From assembly GCF_017744655.1 (NCBI RefSeq), contig NZ_JAGIAW010000008.1, forward strand, positions 100,470 through 164,469: DNA of 64,000 nt, given 5' to 3'. The position numbers and the translations under genes were made by a program. Shown one piece after another: positions 53,254 through 61,514 of this stretch. The notes below the pieces were generated by a model. The model was not told the origin of the DNA. It saw nothing but the letters and a program-made list of their open reading frames with translations, and searched no databases. How positions within the stretch are numbered: position 1 is the first letter of the stretch; each line of letters begins with the position of its first letter. Origin of the DNA: Devosia sp. Its GTDB lineage: Bacteria; Pseudomonadota; Alphaproteobacteria; Rhizobiales; Devosiaceae.

Positions 53254-53335
53254 ATCGTCACCACCGGGCTTGTCCCGTTGGTCATACTTCAGCGCGCGCC
53301 GTGGATTGCCGGGGCAAGTCCGGCAATGACGGTGG
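53254..53335. repeat. Dispersed palindromic repeat
   Basis: ATCGTCACCACCGGGCTTGT... and GTGGATTGCCGGGGCAAGTC...GGCAATGACGG, closely matching the copy at 51141. It lies between the beta-lactamase start and the lytic transglycosylase end. Confidence 0.78.
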
Positions 53336-53355
53336 AGTTGGGGGAGTGGAGCGCC

Positions 53356-53934
53356 TTAGCGCAGGCCGGCCTTTTCAAGCAGCCCCTGACGCTTCGCGTC
53401 ATAATAGTAACCCGCCGCATAGAGCTGCATGGCGCGGTCGTGGTTGCCGCCAGCCGTCACATAGGCGCCGGCAAGATAGCGCACGGCGAATCGCAGATTG
53501 GTTTCCGCATCGAGAAGGCCCGAAGCCTCGCCCGAAAAGCCCATGCCGCGCGCGGTGGCGTAGCTGATCTGCATCAGGCCATAGTAGGGCCCGTTGCGCG
53601 CCGCAGGATTATAGCCGCTTTCCTTATTGATCACCCGCCGCACCAGGTTTTCCGGAACGCTGTATTGCGTCGAATAGTGGGAAATCAGCCCATCGAGCGA
53701 ACCGCGCTCGCTGGCGGCAAAGCCAAGCAGCAGGTCCGAACCGGCGCGGGGAACATTGACCGCCTTGGGAACATGGCCTTCCGGCGTCGGCATCGGCGCT
53801 ACAGGGGCGGCGGCAGCAATGGCGGCGGAAGCGGATTTGTTGCCCGGAAGCGGCTTGATGCCGGACATGGAGCAGCCCGAGACGATGACCGCCAGCGCAA
53901 CAATTCCCGCCAGAGGTATGGCCCGTGCCGTCAT
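53356..53934 (-). CDS. Lipoprotein lytic transglycosylase (SLT family)
   Basis: A 192-residue peptidoglycan-cleaving enzyme. The start MTARAIPLAGIVALAVIVSGCSM gives a lipobox (VSGC, lipidated Cys ~21), implying an outer- or inner-membrane-anchored lipoprotein. The C-terminal SLT domain (~75-185) shows the catalytic Glu in RRVINKESGYNPAARNG, then YYGLMQISYATARGMGF and NLRFAVRYLAGAY. AAGGACGAAGGC precedes the ATG at 53934; a longer open frame upstream has no signal. The 189 bp between its start and pcaF show nothing clear. Confidence 0.9.
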   Translation of the reverse strand: MTARAIPLAGIVALAVIVSGCSMSGIKPLPGNKSASAAIAAAAPVAPMPTPEGHVPKAVNVPRAGSDLLLGFAASERGSLDGLISHYSTQYSVPENLVRRVINKESGYNPAARNGPYYGLMQISYATARGMGFSGEASGLLDAETNLRFAVRYLAGAYVTAGGNHDRAMQLYAAGYYYDAKRQGLLEKAGLR

Positions 53935-54123
53935 GCCTTCGTCCTTTGCGGATGCTTCAAATGCGGCACCTAAGCCCAAATCGCGGCGCCTTGATGGCAG
54001 AACAATGTTCCCATGCCGCGCAAGCATATTGTGATCACTATGCCGGCTTCTGCCGCCAAAAGGTTTACAATTCCCTACCGCATATGCTTCGGGCATGAAA
54101 GCAAGTCTATCATTTGCCCGCCG

Positions 54124-55326
54124 CTAAACCCGCTCCAGCCCCACAGCAATACCCTGGCCAACGCCGATACACATGGTCGCCAGCGCGCGTTTCTTACCCG
54201 TCAGCGAGAGTTCCAGCGCCGCCGTTCCGGTGATGCGCGCGCCACTCATCCCCAGCGGATGCCCGAGCGCAATCGCTCCGCCATTTGGGTTTACCCGCGG
54301 ATCGTCTTCGGCAATCCCAAGGTCGCGCAAAACGGCAATGCCCTGGCTGGCAAAGGCCTCGTTGAGTTCGATCACATCGAAATCGCCCGCGGCCAGCCCC
54401 AGCCGCGCAAACAGCTTCTTGCTCGCCGGCGCCGGCCCAATGCCCATGATCCGCGGCTCGACGCCCGCAGTGGCGCCCCCAAGAATCCGCGCAATCGGCG
54501 TCAGACCATACTTCTTCGCCGCAGCTTCCGAAGCAATGATCAGTGCCGCGGCCCCGTCATTTACCCCCGACGCATTGCCAGCAGTAACGGTCCCATTAGG
54601 AAAAAGCGGCCGCAGCTTCGCCAGCGTCTCAACCGTCGTCCCTGCCCGCGGATGTTCATCGGTGTCGACAACAACCGGATCGCCCTTTTTCTGCGCGATG
54701 GAAACCTCAACGATTTCCCGGCCCAGGCGCCCACTCTTCTGCGCCGCCACGGCCTTGTCCTGACTGCGCACCGCAAAAGCGTCCTGCGCCTCGCGCGACA
54801 CGGCAAATTCTTGCGCCACGTTCTCGCCGGTCTCGGGCATGGAATCGACGCCGTAATGCACCTTCATCGCCGGATTGACGAAACGCCAGCCGATGGTCGT
54901 GTCATAAATCTCCGCATTGCGCGAAAACGCTGTCTCCGCCTTGGGCAGCACAAACGGCGCCCGCGACATGCTTTCGGTGCCCCCGGCAATCACCAGTTCA
55001 GCCTCGCCCGCCTTGATCGCGCGCGCTGCTGCGATAACCGCATCCATGCCCGAGCCACAGAGCCGATTGATCGTCGTCCCCGTCACCCCCACCGGTAACC
55101 CGGCGAGCAGCAGGCTCATCCGGGCAACATTGCGATTGTCCTCGCCCGCCTGATTGGCATTGCCGAAGATGACATCGTCGACCGCATCCCAATCGACGCC
55201 CACATGCTCTGCCATCAGCGCTTTGAGCGGGACGGCGCCGAGATCATCCGGCCGTACCGAAGACAACGACCCACCAAACCGCCCGATCGGCGTGCGCTTG
55301 TAGGCGCAGATAAAAGCTTCAGCCAT
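54124..55326 (-). CDS. pcaF: Beta-ketoadipyl-CoA thiolase
   Basis: A 400-residue thiolase that splits 3-oxoadipyl-CoA into succinyl-CoA and acetyl-CoA, the final step of the beta-ketoadipate pathway. Active-site Cys is in NRLCGSGMDAV (~90), His in NPNGGAIALGHPLGMSGAR (~357) and the second Cys in ATMCIGVGQGIAV (~386). Opening wording AFICAYKRTPIGRFGGSLSSVRPDDLGAVPL is PcaF-specific. The start at 55326 lies 2 bp after the pcaJ stop. Confidence 0.95.
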   Translation of the reverse strand: MAEAFICAYKRTPIGRFGGSLSSVRPDDLGAVPLKALMAEHVGVDWDAVDDVIFGNANQAGEDNRNVARMSLLLAGLPVGVTGTTINRLCGSGMDAVIAAARAIKAGEAELVIAGGTESMSRAPFVLPKAETAFSRNAEIYDTTIGWRFVNPAMKVHYGVDSMPETGENVAQEFAVSREAQDAFAVRSQDKAVAAQKSGRLGREIVEVSIAQKKGDPVVVDTDEHPRAGTTVETLAKLRPLFPNGTVTAGNASGVNDGAAALIIASEAAAKKYGLTPIARILGGATAGVEPRIMGIGPAPASKKLFARLGLAAGDFDVIELNEAFASQGIAVLRDLGIAEDDPRVNPNGGAIALGHPLGMSGARITGTAALELSLTGKKRALATMCIGVGQGIAVGLERV

Positions 55327-55328
55327 TC

Positions 55329-56000
55329 TCAAACCTCGGGGGCAATCAGGTCGCCAATCATATCGGGCAGCACCAATTCCGCGCCCGTCACCGCCTGCAA
55401 TTCCTCGACACTCATCGACGGCAGCTTTTCGCGCAACACGAACCGCCCACCTTCGATGTCGATCACCGCCAGGCTCGAATAAACCCGCGTCACACAGCCA
55501 ACGCCCGTCAGCGGCAGCGTGCAACGCTTCACCAGTTTCGGTTTTCCGTCCTTGGTCACATGGTCGGTGATGACGGCCACGCGCTTGGCTCCATGCACAA
55601 GGTCCATCGCCCCACCCACGGCCGGCACGCCCTTCGGCCCCGTTGACCAATTGGCGAGGTCGCCATTTTCCGCAACCTCGTAAGTGCCAAGGATCGCCAC
55701 ATCCAGATGCCCGCCGCGCACCATGCCAAAGCTATCGGCATGATGGAAAAACGCCGCGCCAGGTTTGAGCGTAATCGCCTTCTTCCCTGCATTGATCAGG
55801 TCCCAGTCTTCCTCACCCGCCGGCGGCGCCTCACCAAAGTTCAGCACGCCATTCTCGGTATGAAAAATCGCCTGCCGCCCCGGCGGCTGAAATTTCGCTA
55901 CCATTTCGGGAAAGCCGATGCCGAGATTGACATAGGCGCCGTCGGCAATGTCCTGCGCCGCGCGCCATGCAATCTGCGCGTTGGAAAGTTTTTGGCTCAT
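55329..56000 (-). CDS. pcaJ: 3-Oxoadipate CoA-transferase subunit B
   Basis: A 223-residue beta subunit that with PcaI moves CoA from succinyl-CoA to 3-oxoadipate. The catalytic Glu is in the FHTENGVLNFG region (~50); YVNLGIGFPEMV precedes it and the segment GGHLDVAILGTYEVAENGDLANW follows. The 4-bp overlap with pcaI (ATGA) indicates coupled translation of the two subunits. Confidence 0.94.
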   Translation of the reverse strand: MSQKLSNAQIAWRAAQDIADGAYVNLGIGFPEMVAKFQPPGRQAIFHTENGVLNFGEAPPAGEEDWDLINAGKKAITLKPGAAFFHHADSFGMVRGGHLDVAILGTYEVAENGDLANWSTGPKGVPAVGGAMDLVHGAKRVAVITDHVTKDGKPKLVKRCTLPLTGVGCVTRVYSSLAVIDIEGGRFVLREKLPSMSVEELQAVTGAELVLPDMIGDLIAPEV

Positions 56001-56719
56001 GCGTAAGCCACTCCATCGCGCATCAGCGCCTCTTCCTGCTTGGCGCCAGCCACTTCCACCACGCGGTTCACAAAAATCCCCGGCGTCACCACCTGCTCGG
56101 GATCAATCTCACCCGGTGCAACGATGTTGGTAGCTTGCACAATCGTCAGCTTTGCCGCCGCTGCCATCAGCGGCGAAAAATTCCGCGCCGCCTTACGATA
56201 GGTCAGGTTCCCCATCGTATCGGCCATCTCCGCCTTGATCAGCGCCGCATCGGCCTTCAGCCAGCGCTCCTGCACATAGCTCTTGCCATCGAACTCAGCC
56301 ACCGGCTTGCCCTTGGCCACATCGGTCCCAAAACTCGCCGGCGTATAAAATGCCGGAATGCCCGCGCCCCCGGCGCGAATACGCTCGGCGAGCGTACCCT
56401 GCGGCACCAGCTCCAGCCCGATTTCGCCCGCGAGATACTTTTCCGTAAAAGCCCGCGGATCAGCCGAGCGCGGAAACGAACAGACTATTTTGGCCACCAT
56501 CCCCGCATCGATCATCGCGGCAATACCAATGCGCCCATTGCCCGCATTGTTATTGACCACGGTGAGGTTCTTCGGGCTCCCCGTCGCCTTGAACCGATCA
56601 ATCAGCGCATGAATAAGCTCGATGGGCGCGCCCGAGCCGCCAAACCCACCCACCATCAGCACCATGCCATCCTCAATCCCCGCTACGGCAGCGGCGAGAT
56701 CGGGCACTGTCTTGTCCAT
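55997..56719 (-). CDS. pcaI: 3-Oxoadipate CoA-transferase subunit A
   Basis: A 240-residue alpha subunit starting MDKTVPDLAAAVAGIEDGMVLMVGGFGGSGAPIELI; the GGFGGSG loop is the CoA-binding GxGGF-type motif. ELVPQGTLAERIRAGGAGIPAFYTP is diagnostic. It is the first gene of pcaIJF, 152 bp from the pcaB stop, with a palindrome in that gap, so it is probably controlled separately from pcaDCHGB. Confidence 0.94.
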   Translation of the reverse strand: MDKTVPDLAAAVAGIEDGMVLMVGGFGGSGAPIELIHALIDRFKATGSPKNLTVVNNNAGNGRIGIAAMIDAGMVAKIVCSFPRSADPRAFTEKYLAGEIGLELVPQGTLAERIRAGGAGIPAFYTPASFGTDVAKGKPVAEFDGKSYVQERWLKADAALIKAEMADTMGNLTYRKAARNFSPLMAAAAKLTIVQATNIVAPGEIDPEQVVTPGIFVNRVVEVAGAKQEEALMRDGVAYA

Positions 56720-56843
56720 CTTTTCGTCCTTTCGGCTGGGGCCAACAGCATGTTTGCCATTGGAAGCCTGCGGACGGAAATGAAATGGTGGGGGCGATAT
56801 ATATGTGTGAGGTTATGCTAAGTCGTCGCGCGGTAGCACTATC

Positions 56844-56859
56844 GACCGAAATTCCGGTC
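56844..56859 (-). promoter_or_regulatory. Palindromic site upstream of pcaI
   Basis: GACCGAAATTCCGGTC has perfect 5-bp arms around a partly symmetric AT centre, 125 bp before the pcaI start and 12 bp past the pcaB stop. On the minus strand TTGACC (56861-56856) overlaps it as a possible -35. IclR-type PcaR regulators control pcaIJF in rhizobia; no pcaR lies in this window, so the match is only suggestive. Confidence 0.42.
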
Positions 56860-56871
56860 AATCAATAACCG

Positions 56872-57903
56872 TTAGGCGATCCTGATTTGCTCAACCAGCT
56901 TCTGCGCCAGCCGCAAGCTTGCCCCCGTCGACACCAGCATCTGCGGCAATGTCAGCCATTCCAGCGTCCAGGCCGCGCCCGAGCGCTCGTTCTCGTGCAC
57001 CAGAGCCTGATTGAGCGTACCCGATAGCCCCGCCACCTGCCGCGCCAGCGCCACCAGCACTTCGGCATTCACCGGGTTACTCTTGTGCGCCATTGCGGAA
57101 GACCCGCCGCCGCCTTCGAGCCTCAGCGCCGCAACCTCGTTCTGCGCCAAGAGCGTCACATCGGCCCCGATCTTCCCCAGCGTCCCGGCAATCAGCGCCA
57201 GCAAGTTCCCCAGCGCCGCAATCGGATCGCGCTGCGCCTGCCACGGCGTCGCCAATCCCAGATCCAGCCGCTTCGCCATGCCAGCCGCAATCGCGTCGCC
57301 AAAACCCTCAAAACTGCCGCGGTCTCCCACAGGTCCGCCAAGCTGAATAACCAGCAGGCTCCGCCGCATTCCGCTGAGCGCACGCAGATGCCGCTGCAAC
57401 GGCTCGCCCCAACTCGCCAGTTTTGCGCCCCAGGTCGTCGGCAGCGCCACCTGCATGCGCGTATGCGCCATCAGTTTCTGGCCGCCACGCAGATGCGCCA
57501 GCTCTTCCAACGTCGCCAACACGGAAGACAGCCGCGTCTCATAGACGCCCAGCACCTTCGCCACCTGCAGCATCAGCGCCGTATCAATGACATCCTGGCT
57601 GGTTGCACCCTTGTGCAGGGCAGGGCGGTGCTCCTCCGTAACCCCCGCCTTCAACTGCTTCACCAGCGCCGGCACCACCACGCCGTCCCGCGCCATACCC
57701 GCCGCCAACTCCGTCCAGTCCGGCTTGAAGCTATCGGTCACTGCAACAATAGTGCTTGCTGCCTCGGCAGACACAAATCCGCAATCCGCACTCGCCTCCG
57801 CCAGCGCCCGCTCAAAAGCCAGCATGGCCCCAAGCTGCGCTTGATCCGAGAGCAAATCTTCGATTTCCGGATCGCCGGTGAGGGCAGAGAGAAGGGCGGT
57901 CAT
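56872..57903 (-). CDS. pcaB: 3-Carboxy-cis,cis-muconate cycloisomerase
   Basis: A 343-residue member of the fumarase/aspartase superfamily that closes 3-carboxy-cis,cis-muconate to the lactone. The signature GSSAMAHKSNPVNAEVLVALAR (~263-284) and TSQDVIDTALML (~107) are clear. The length equals the short rhizobial form; Pseudomonas PcaB has ~100 more C-terminal residues. It is the last gene of pcaDCHGB, 6 bp after pcaG. Confidence 0.93.
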   Translation of the reverse strand: MTALLSALTGDPEIEDLLSDQAQLGAMLAFERALAEASADCGFVSAEAASTIVAVTDSFKPDWTELAAGMARDGVVVPALVKQLKAGVTEEHRPALHKGATSQDVIDTALMLQVAKVLGVYETRLSSVLATLEELAHLRGGQKLMAHTRMQVALPTTWGAKLASWGEPLQRHLRALSGMRRSLLVIQLGGPVGDRGSFEGFGDAIAAGMAKRLDLGLATPWQAQRDPIAALGNLLALIAGTLGKIGADVTLLAQNEVAALRLEGGGGSSAMAHKSNPVNAEVLVALARQVAGLSGTLNQALVHENERSGAAWTLEWLTLPQMLVSTGASLRLAQKLVEQIRIA

Positions 57904-57909
57904 ATCGTC

Positions 57910-58518
57910 CTAAATATCAAAAAACACCGTTTCCTTCTCCCCCTGGAGATGAATATCGAGGTGATAGCGCCCCACGCTTTCTTTCCGCGCGATCAGCGTC
58001 TGCCGCCGGCGCTTGTCCATGATCTTGTTGAGCACGAAGTCGCCTTCGTTGTCCTCGTCCTCGAAATAGAGCCGCGTCTGCAGCCCGATATTGATGCCGC
58101 GCGCCACGATCCACAGCGACACATGCGGCGCCATCGGCTTTCCATCCGGTCCCGCCACGCGCCCCGGCTTGATCGTCTCGAAAACCGTCACGCCGTTAGC
58201 GTCCGAGGCTTGCCGCCCCCAACCCGTAAAAGCCGGCACCGAATTGGAATTGGGCGCCGCCGGCGAAACGAAACTACCGCTCGCATCTGCCTGCCAGATT
58301 TCCACCAGCCCATCACTGAGCGGTACACCGGCGCCATCGATCAGCCGAATGGAAAGCGTAATCCGTTCACCCTCCACCTCGCCATTGATCATGGTCGCGC
58401 CCATGTCGGAGGCATAGACCCCCGGCAGGTCGCAAAAATTCGGCGTCATGCCGATATGCACATAGGGGCCTGCGGTCTGCGACGGGCTTTCCTTCAGCGT
58501 CGGAACGGGATGCAGCAT
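57910..58518 (-). CDS. pcaG: Protocatechuate 3,4-dioxygenase alpha subunit
   Basis: A 202-residue alpha subunit of the intradiol ring-cleaving dioxygenase. SQTAGPYVHIGMTPNFC opens the family fold; VEIWQADASGSF, FTGWGRQASDANGVTVFETIKPG and HVSLWIVARGINIGLQTRLYF follow. It lacks the iron ligands, which sit in PcaH. Its start shares one base with the pcaH stop (58518), a translationally coupled junction. Confidence 0.95.
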   Translation of the reverse strand: MLHPVPTLKESPSQTAGPYVHIGMTPNFCDLPGVYASDMGATMINGEVEGERITLSIRLIDGAGVPLSDGLVEIWQADASGSFVSPAAPNSNSVPAFTGWGRQASDANGVTVFETIKPGRVAGPDGKPMAPHVSLWIVARGINIGLQTRLYFEDEDNEGDFVLNKIMDKRRRQTLIARKESVGRYHLDIHLQGEKETVFFDI

Positions 58519-59264
58519 CAGTTCCCCTCCAGCTTGTTTTCAAACATGGTCGAACGCCGTCCGCGCAGTACGATATCGAAGCGATAGGCCAGCGCATCCA
58601 TTGGCGTCGTATTGTGCCGATCAAGCCGGGCGGTGAGCTGGTCGATCGCCGCTTTGTCGTTGATCGTCGCGACGATCGGGCACTGCCAGATCATCGGATC
58701 GCCCTCAAAATACATCTGCGTAATCAGCCTTTGCGCAAAGGCATGGCCGAAGACGGAAAAGTGTATATGCGCCGGCCGCCAATCATTGCCGCCATTGGGC
58801 CATGGATAAGCACCCGGCTTCACTGTGCGGAACGAATAGAACCCGCTCTCGTCAGTCACCGCGCGCCCAAAGCCCGCAAAATTGGGGTCGAGCGCTGCGA
58901 GATAGGCTTCTTTCTTGTGCCGATAGCGCCCGCCAGCATTGGCCTGCCAGAATTCCACCAGCGTGCCCGGCACCGCCCGCGCATTCTCGTCGAGCACCTG
59001 CCCATAAACAATCATCCGTTGCCCGATGGCATCGGTACCATCCTGACTGAAATTGCGGATCAGATCGTTGTCGAGTGGCCCCAGCTTTTCGTGGCCAAAA
59101 GTCGGCCCCGACATCTCCGACTTGGTCGGCCCCAAGGCAAGCAGGCTGTGCTTGGGCGCGCGAAACGTCGTGCTCTTATATGCCGGCGTATCTGCGGCCG
59201 GGTGCCAGGCGCGGTCGCGCTGATAGAGAACGCCATCGGCGCCGGGCAGAATAATGCCGCTCAT
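58518..59264 (-). CDS. pcaH: Protocatechuate 3,4-dioxygenase beta subunit
   Basis: A 248-residue catalytic subunit holding the Fe(III) site: first Tyr in GGRYRHKKEAY (~115), second Tyr in KPGAYPWPNGGNDWRPAHIHFSVFG (~155), whose two His complete the four ligands. VEFWQANAGG is the family signature. Converts protocatechuate plus O2 to 3-carboxy-cis,cis-muconate. Overlaps pcaC by 4 bp. Confidence 0.95.
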   Translation of the reverse strand: MSGIILPGADGVLYQRDRAWHPAADTPAYKSTTFRAPKHSLLALGPTKSEMSGPTFGHEKLGPLDNDLIRNFSQDGTDAIGQRMIVYGQVLDENARAVPGTLVEFWQANAGGRYRHKKEAYLAALDPNFAGFGRAVTDESGFYSFRTVKPGAYPWPNGGNDWRPAHIHFSVFGHAFAQRLITQMYFEGDPMIWQCPIVATINDKAAIDQLTARLDRHNTTPMDALAYRFDIVLRGRRSTMFENKLEGN

Positions 59265-59650
59265 TCCGCGCCCTCCTTGCGCTTGGCCAGTTCTTCCCGG
59301 GCGATCTTGAACGCCCGGTTGGCCGCCGGCACGCCGGCATAAACCGCCACATGCAGCAGCGCTTCCTTGATATCCTCCGGGCTGGCCCCGGTATTTTGCG
59401 TGGCGCGCACATGCATTGCCACTTCCTCATCATGGCCCAAGGCGGCCAACAGCGCGAGCGTGATCATCGAGCGCTCGCGCTTGGTCAGCCCCGGCCGCGA
59501 CCAGACCGAGCCCCAGGCGCCTTCGGTAATAAAACTCTGAAAATCAGTATCGAACGCGGTCATCTTGGCTGAAGCATTGTCCACATGGGCATTGCCCAGA
59601 ACAGAGCGGCGCGTCGCCATGCCCCGGTCGTAAAGCGTCGTTTCAGCCAT
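59261..59650 (-). CDS. pcaC: 4-Carboxymuconolactone decarboxylase
   Basis: A 129-residue AhpD-like decarboxylase of the CMD family: SRPGLTKRERSMITLALLAALGHDEEVAMHVRATQNTGAS..IKEALLHVAVYAGVPAANRAF. Converts 4-carboxymuconolactone to 3-oxoadipate enol-lactone. The start at 59650 overlaps the pcaD stop by 8 bp; a longer open frame upstream is only pcaD read out of phase. In some bacteria PcaD and PcaC are fused (PcaL); here they are separate. Confidence 0.94.
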   Translation of the reverse strand: MAETTLYDRGMATRRSVLGNAHVDNASAKMTAFDTDFQSFITEGAWGSVWSRPGLTKRERSMITLALLAALGHDEEVAMHVRATQNTGASPEDIKEALLHVAVYAGVPAANRAFKIAREELAKRKEGAE

Positions 59651-60437
59651 GACCGGCCTCCTTGAAAAATTCGAGCATGAGGCCAGCCAGTTTTTCCGGC
59701 GCCTCGATGGATGGAATGTGTCCCACGCCAGGGAAAACCTCGAACCGCGAACCGGCAATGGTTTTGGCCGTCGCCTCAACCTGCGCCACCGGCATGGCAA
59801 GATCTTGCTCCCCAGCCACCAGCAGCGTCGGCAGGGTGATCGCACCAACCTTCTCCCGCAAATCCGCATCGCGCAGCGTCGCGCAGGTCGCGGCATAGCC
59901 CTCTGCGTCACAGCGCAAAAACATGTTGCGCCATCCGGCCAGCTCTTCCGTCCGCTCCGCCCGGAACTGCGGACTGAACCATCGCTCCATGATCCCATTG
60001 GCAATCGACGCCACGCCGTTCTCGAGCACGGCATTCATCCGCGCCGACCAAAAGGCATGATCGCCCGATTTCGCCGCCGAGTTGCAGATCACTAAAGCAG
60101 TCAACCGCTCGGGCGAGCGCAGAGCTGCACCCTGCGTGATCAACCCGCCAATCGACACCCCGCCGAGCGCAAATCGCTCGATGCCGAGATGATCGACCAG
60201 CCCAAAAAGATCATCGAGATGGTCATCCAGCGAATAGTCACCTGCCGGAATATCGCTCAGTCCATGCCCGCGCTTGTCATAGGAAACCACGCGATAGCTT
60301 TGTGCCAACCGCGAAATCACGCCATCCCAGATGCGCGCATCTGTACCGAGCGAGTTGGCCAGCACCACGACCGGCGCGTCATCAGGGCCGACAACGCGAA
60401 AATGCAGCAGCACGCCATTGATGCGAGCAAAGTTCAT
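59643..60437 (-). CDS. pcaD: 3-Oxoadipate enol-lactonase
   Basis: A 264-residue alpha/beta hydrolase. Oxyanion region VLANSLGTDARIWD (~30), nucleophile elbow GGVSIGG with Ser ~96, acid in LVAGEQDLAMPV (~218) and His in GVGHIPSIE (~243). Hydrolyses 3-oxoadipate enol-lactone to 3-oxoadipate. First gene of pcaDCHGB, divergent from pcaQ across 153 bp, the arrangement known from Agrobacterium and Sinorhizobium. Confidence 0.94.
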   Translation of the reverse strand: MNFARINGVLLHFRVVGPDDAPVVVLANSLGTDARIWDGVISRLAQSYRVVSYDKRGHGLSDIPAGDYSLDDHLDDLFGLVDHLGIERFALGGVSIGGLITQGAALRSPERLTALVICNSAAKSGDHAFWSARMNAVLENGVASIANGIMERWFSPQFRAERTEELAGWRNMFLRCDAEGYAATCATLRDADLREKVGAITLPTLLVAGEQDLAMPVAQVEATAKTIAGSRFEVFPGVGHIPSIEAPEKLAGLMLEFFKEAGHG

Positions 60438-60508
60438 GGGGCCTCCCTCTCACTCTCGGGTGTAAGGCCCTCAAAACCCCAAGTAAAATGATTAGCTCTG
60501 GACGAATT

Positions 60509-60524
60509 ATAACCTCTGACTTAT
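60509..60524. promoter_or_regulatory. Candidate PcaQ binding site between pcaD and pcaQ
   Basis: ATAACC-TCTG-ACTTAT: the left half equals the PcaQ consensus ATAACC-N4-GGTTAA; the right half matches in part, and the ends form an ATAA...TTAT palindrome. A second ATAACC stands at 60571, close to the pcaQ start. Position midway between the divergent genes fits a LysR activator site. Confidence 0.5.
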
Positions 60525-60590
60525 CGATGACCTCAAGAAGCGCAGAAAATGCGTCAGGATTAGCCAGTCGCATAACCAGAGGAGCTATTC

Positions 60591-61514
60591 GTGGCGCAGC
60601 GCATCATCGACCCCCGCATAAAGCTGCGCCACATCGCCTGCTTCCTCGAAGTCGCGCGGCTCAGGAGCGTCGTCAACGCCGCCGATGCTCTCAACATTTC
60701 CCAGCCCGCCGCCAGCAAGACCATCCAGGAGCTCGAAGAGTTTTTGGGCAGCGCGCTCTTCGACCGCTCCCGCCGCAAGCTGTTTCTCACCCCCTTCGGC
60801 GAAACCTTTTATCGCTACGCCTCCACCTCCATCGCCGCCCTCCGCCAGGGCATCGATGCCGCCCGCTCCGGTGGCGAGGCGACCACGGTAAAAGTCGGCG
60901 CGCTCCCCACGGTTTCCGCCCGCATTCTGCCCACGGCCGTCAGCGCCTTCACCGCCGATGATCCCGGCGTTCACACCCGCATCATCACCGGCCCCAACAA
61001 TTACCTTCTGTCGCTGCTCCGCACCGGCGATGTCGATCTCGTCATCGGCCGCATGGCCGAGCCCGATGTGATGATCGGCCTCGCCTTCGAGCACCTTTAT
61101 TCCGAACGCGTCGTCATGGTCGTCCGTCCTGACCATCCGCTGCTGAGTGCCCCCGATTTCAACCTCGGCCTGATTGAACCCTATCAGGTGCTGATGCCCA
61201 CACCCGATGCCGTCATCCGCCACCATGTCGACCGCATGCTTCTTACGCACGGCATCACCAATATCCGTGACGAGGTCGAAACCGTCTCCAATGCCTTCGG
61301 CCGCTCTTATGTGCGCCAGACCGACGCCATCTGGATCATTTCCGAAGGTGTCGTCGCCAAGGATGTCGAAGAAAGCCAGCTTGCTCTCTTGCCGGTCGAT
61401 ACCAGCGAGACCACCGGCCCAGTCGGCCTTACGACACGCGCCGACACCGTCCCGACCCTCGCCGCCACGGCTTTGATGCAAGCCATCCGCAACGTCGCCT
61501 CTGGCTTCCGCTAG
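60591..61514 (+). CDS. pcaQ: LysR-family activator of protocatechuate genes PcaQ
   Basis: A 307-residue LysR-type regulator. N-terminal winged helix ~8-66 (IKLRHIACFLEVARLRSVVNAADALNISQPAASKTIQELEEFLGSALFDRSRR), then an effector domain with VKVGALPTVSARILPTAVSAF and DLVIGRMAEPDVMIGLAFEHLYSE, the PcaQ wording. GTG 60591 has AGAGGAG upstream. In rhizobia it activates pcaDCHGB with beta-carboxy-cis,cis-muconate and 4-carboxymuconolactone as effectors (established there). Its end overlaps the convergent AraC gene by 4 bp. Confidence 0.94.
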   Translation: MAQRIIDPRIKLRHIACFLEVARLRSVVNAADALNISQPAASKTIQELEEFLGSALFDRSRRKLFLTPFGETFYRYASTSIAALRQGIDAARSGGEATTVKVGALPTVSARILPTAVSAFTADDPGVHTRIITGPNNYLLSLLRTGDVDLVIGRMAEPDVMIGLAFEHLYSERVVMVVRPDHPLLSAPDFNLGLIEPYQVLMPTPDAVIRHHVDRMLLTHGITNIRDEVETVSNAFGRSYVRQTDAIWIISEGVVAKDVEESQLALLPVDTSETTGPVGLTTRADTVPTLAATALMQAIRNVASGFR

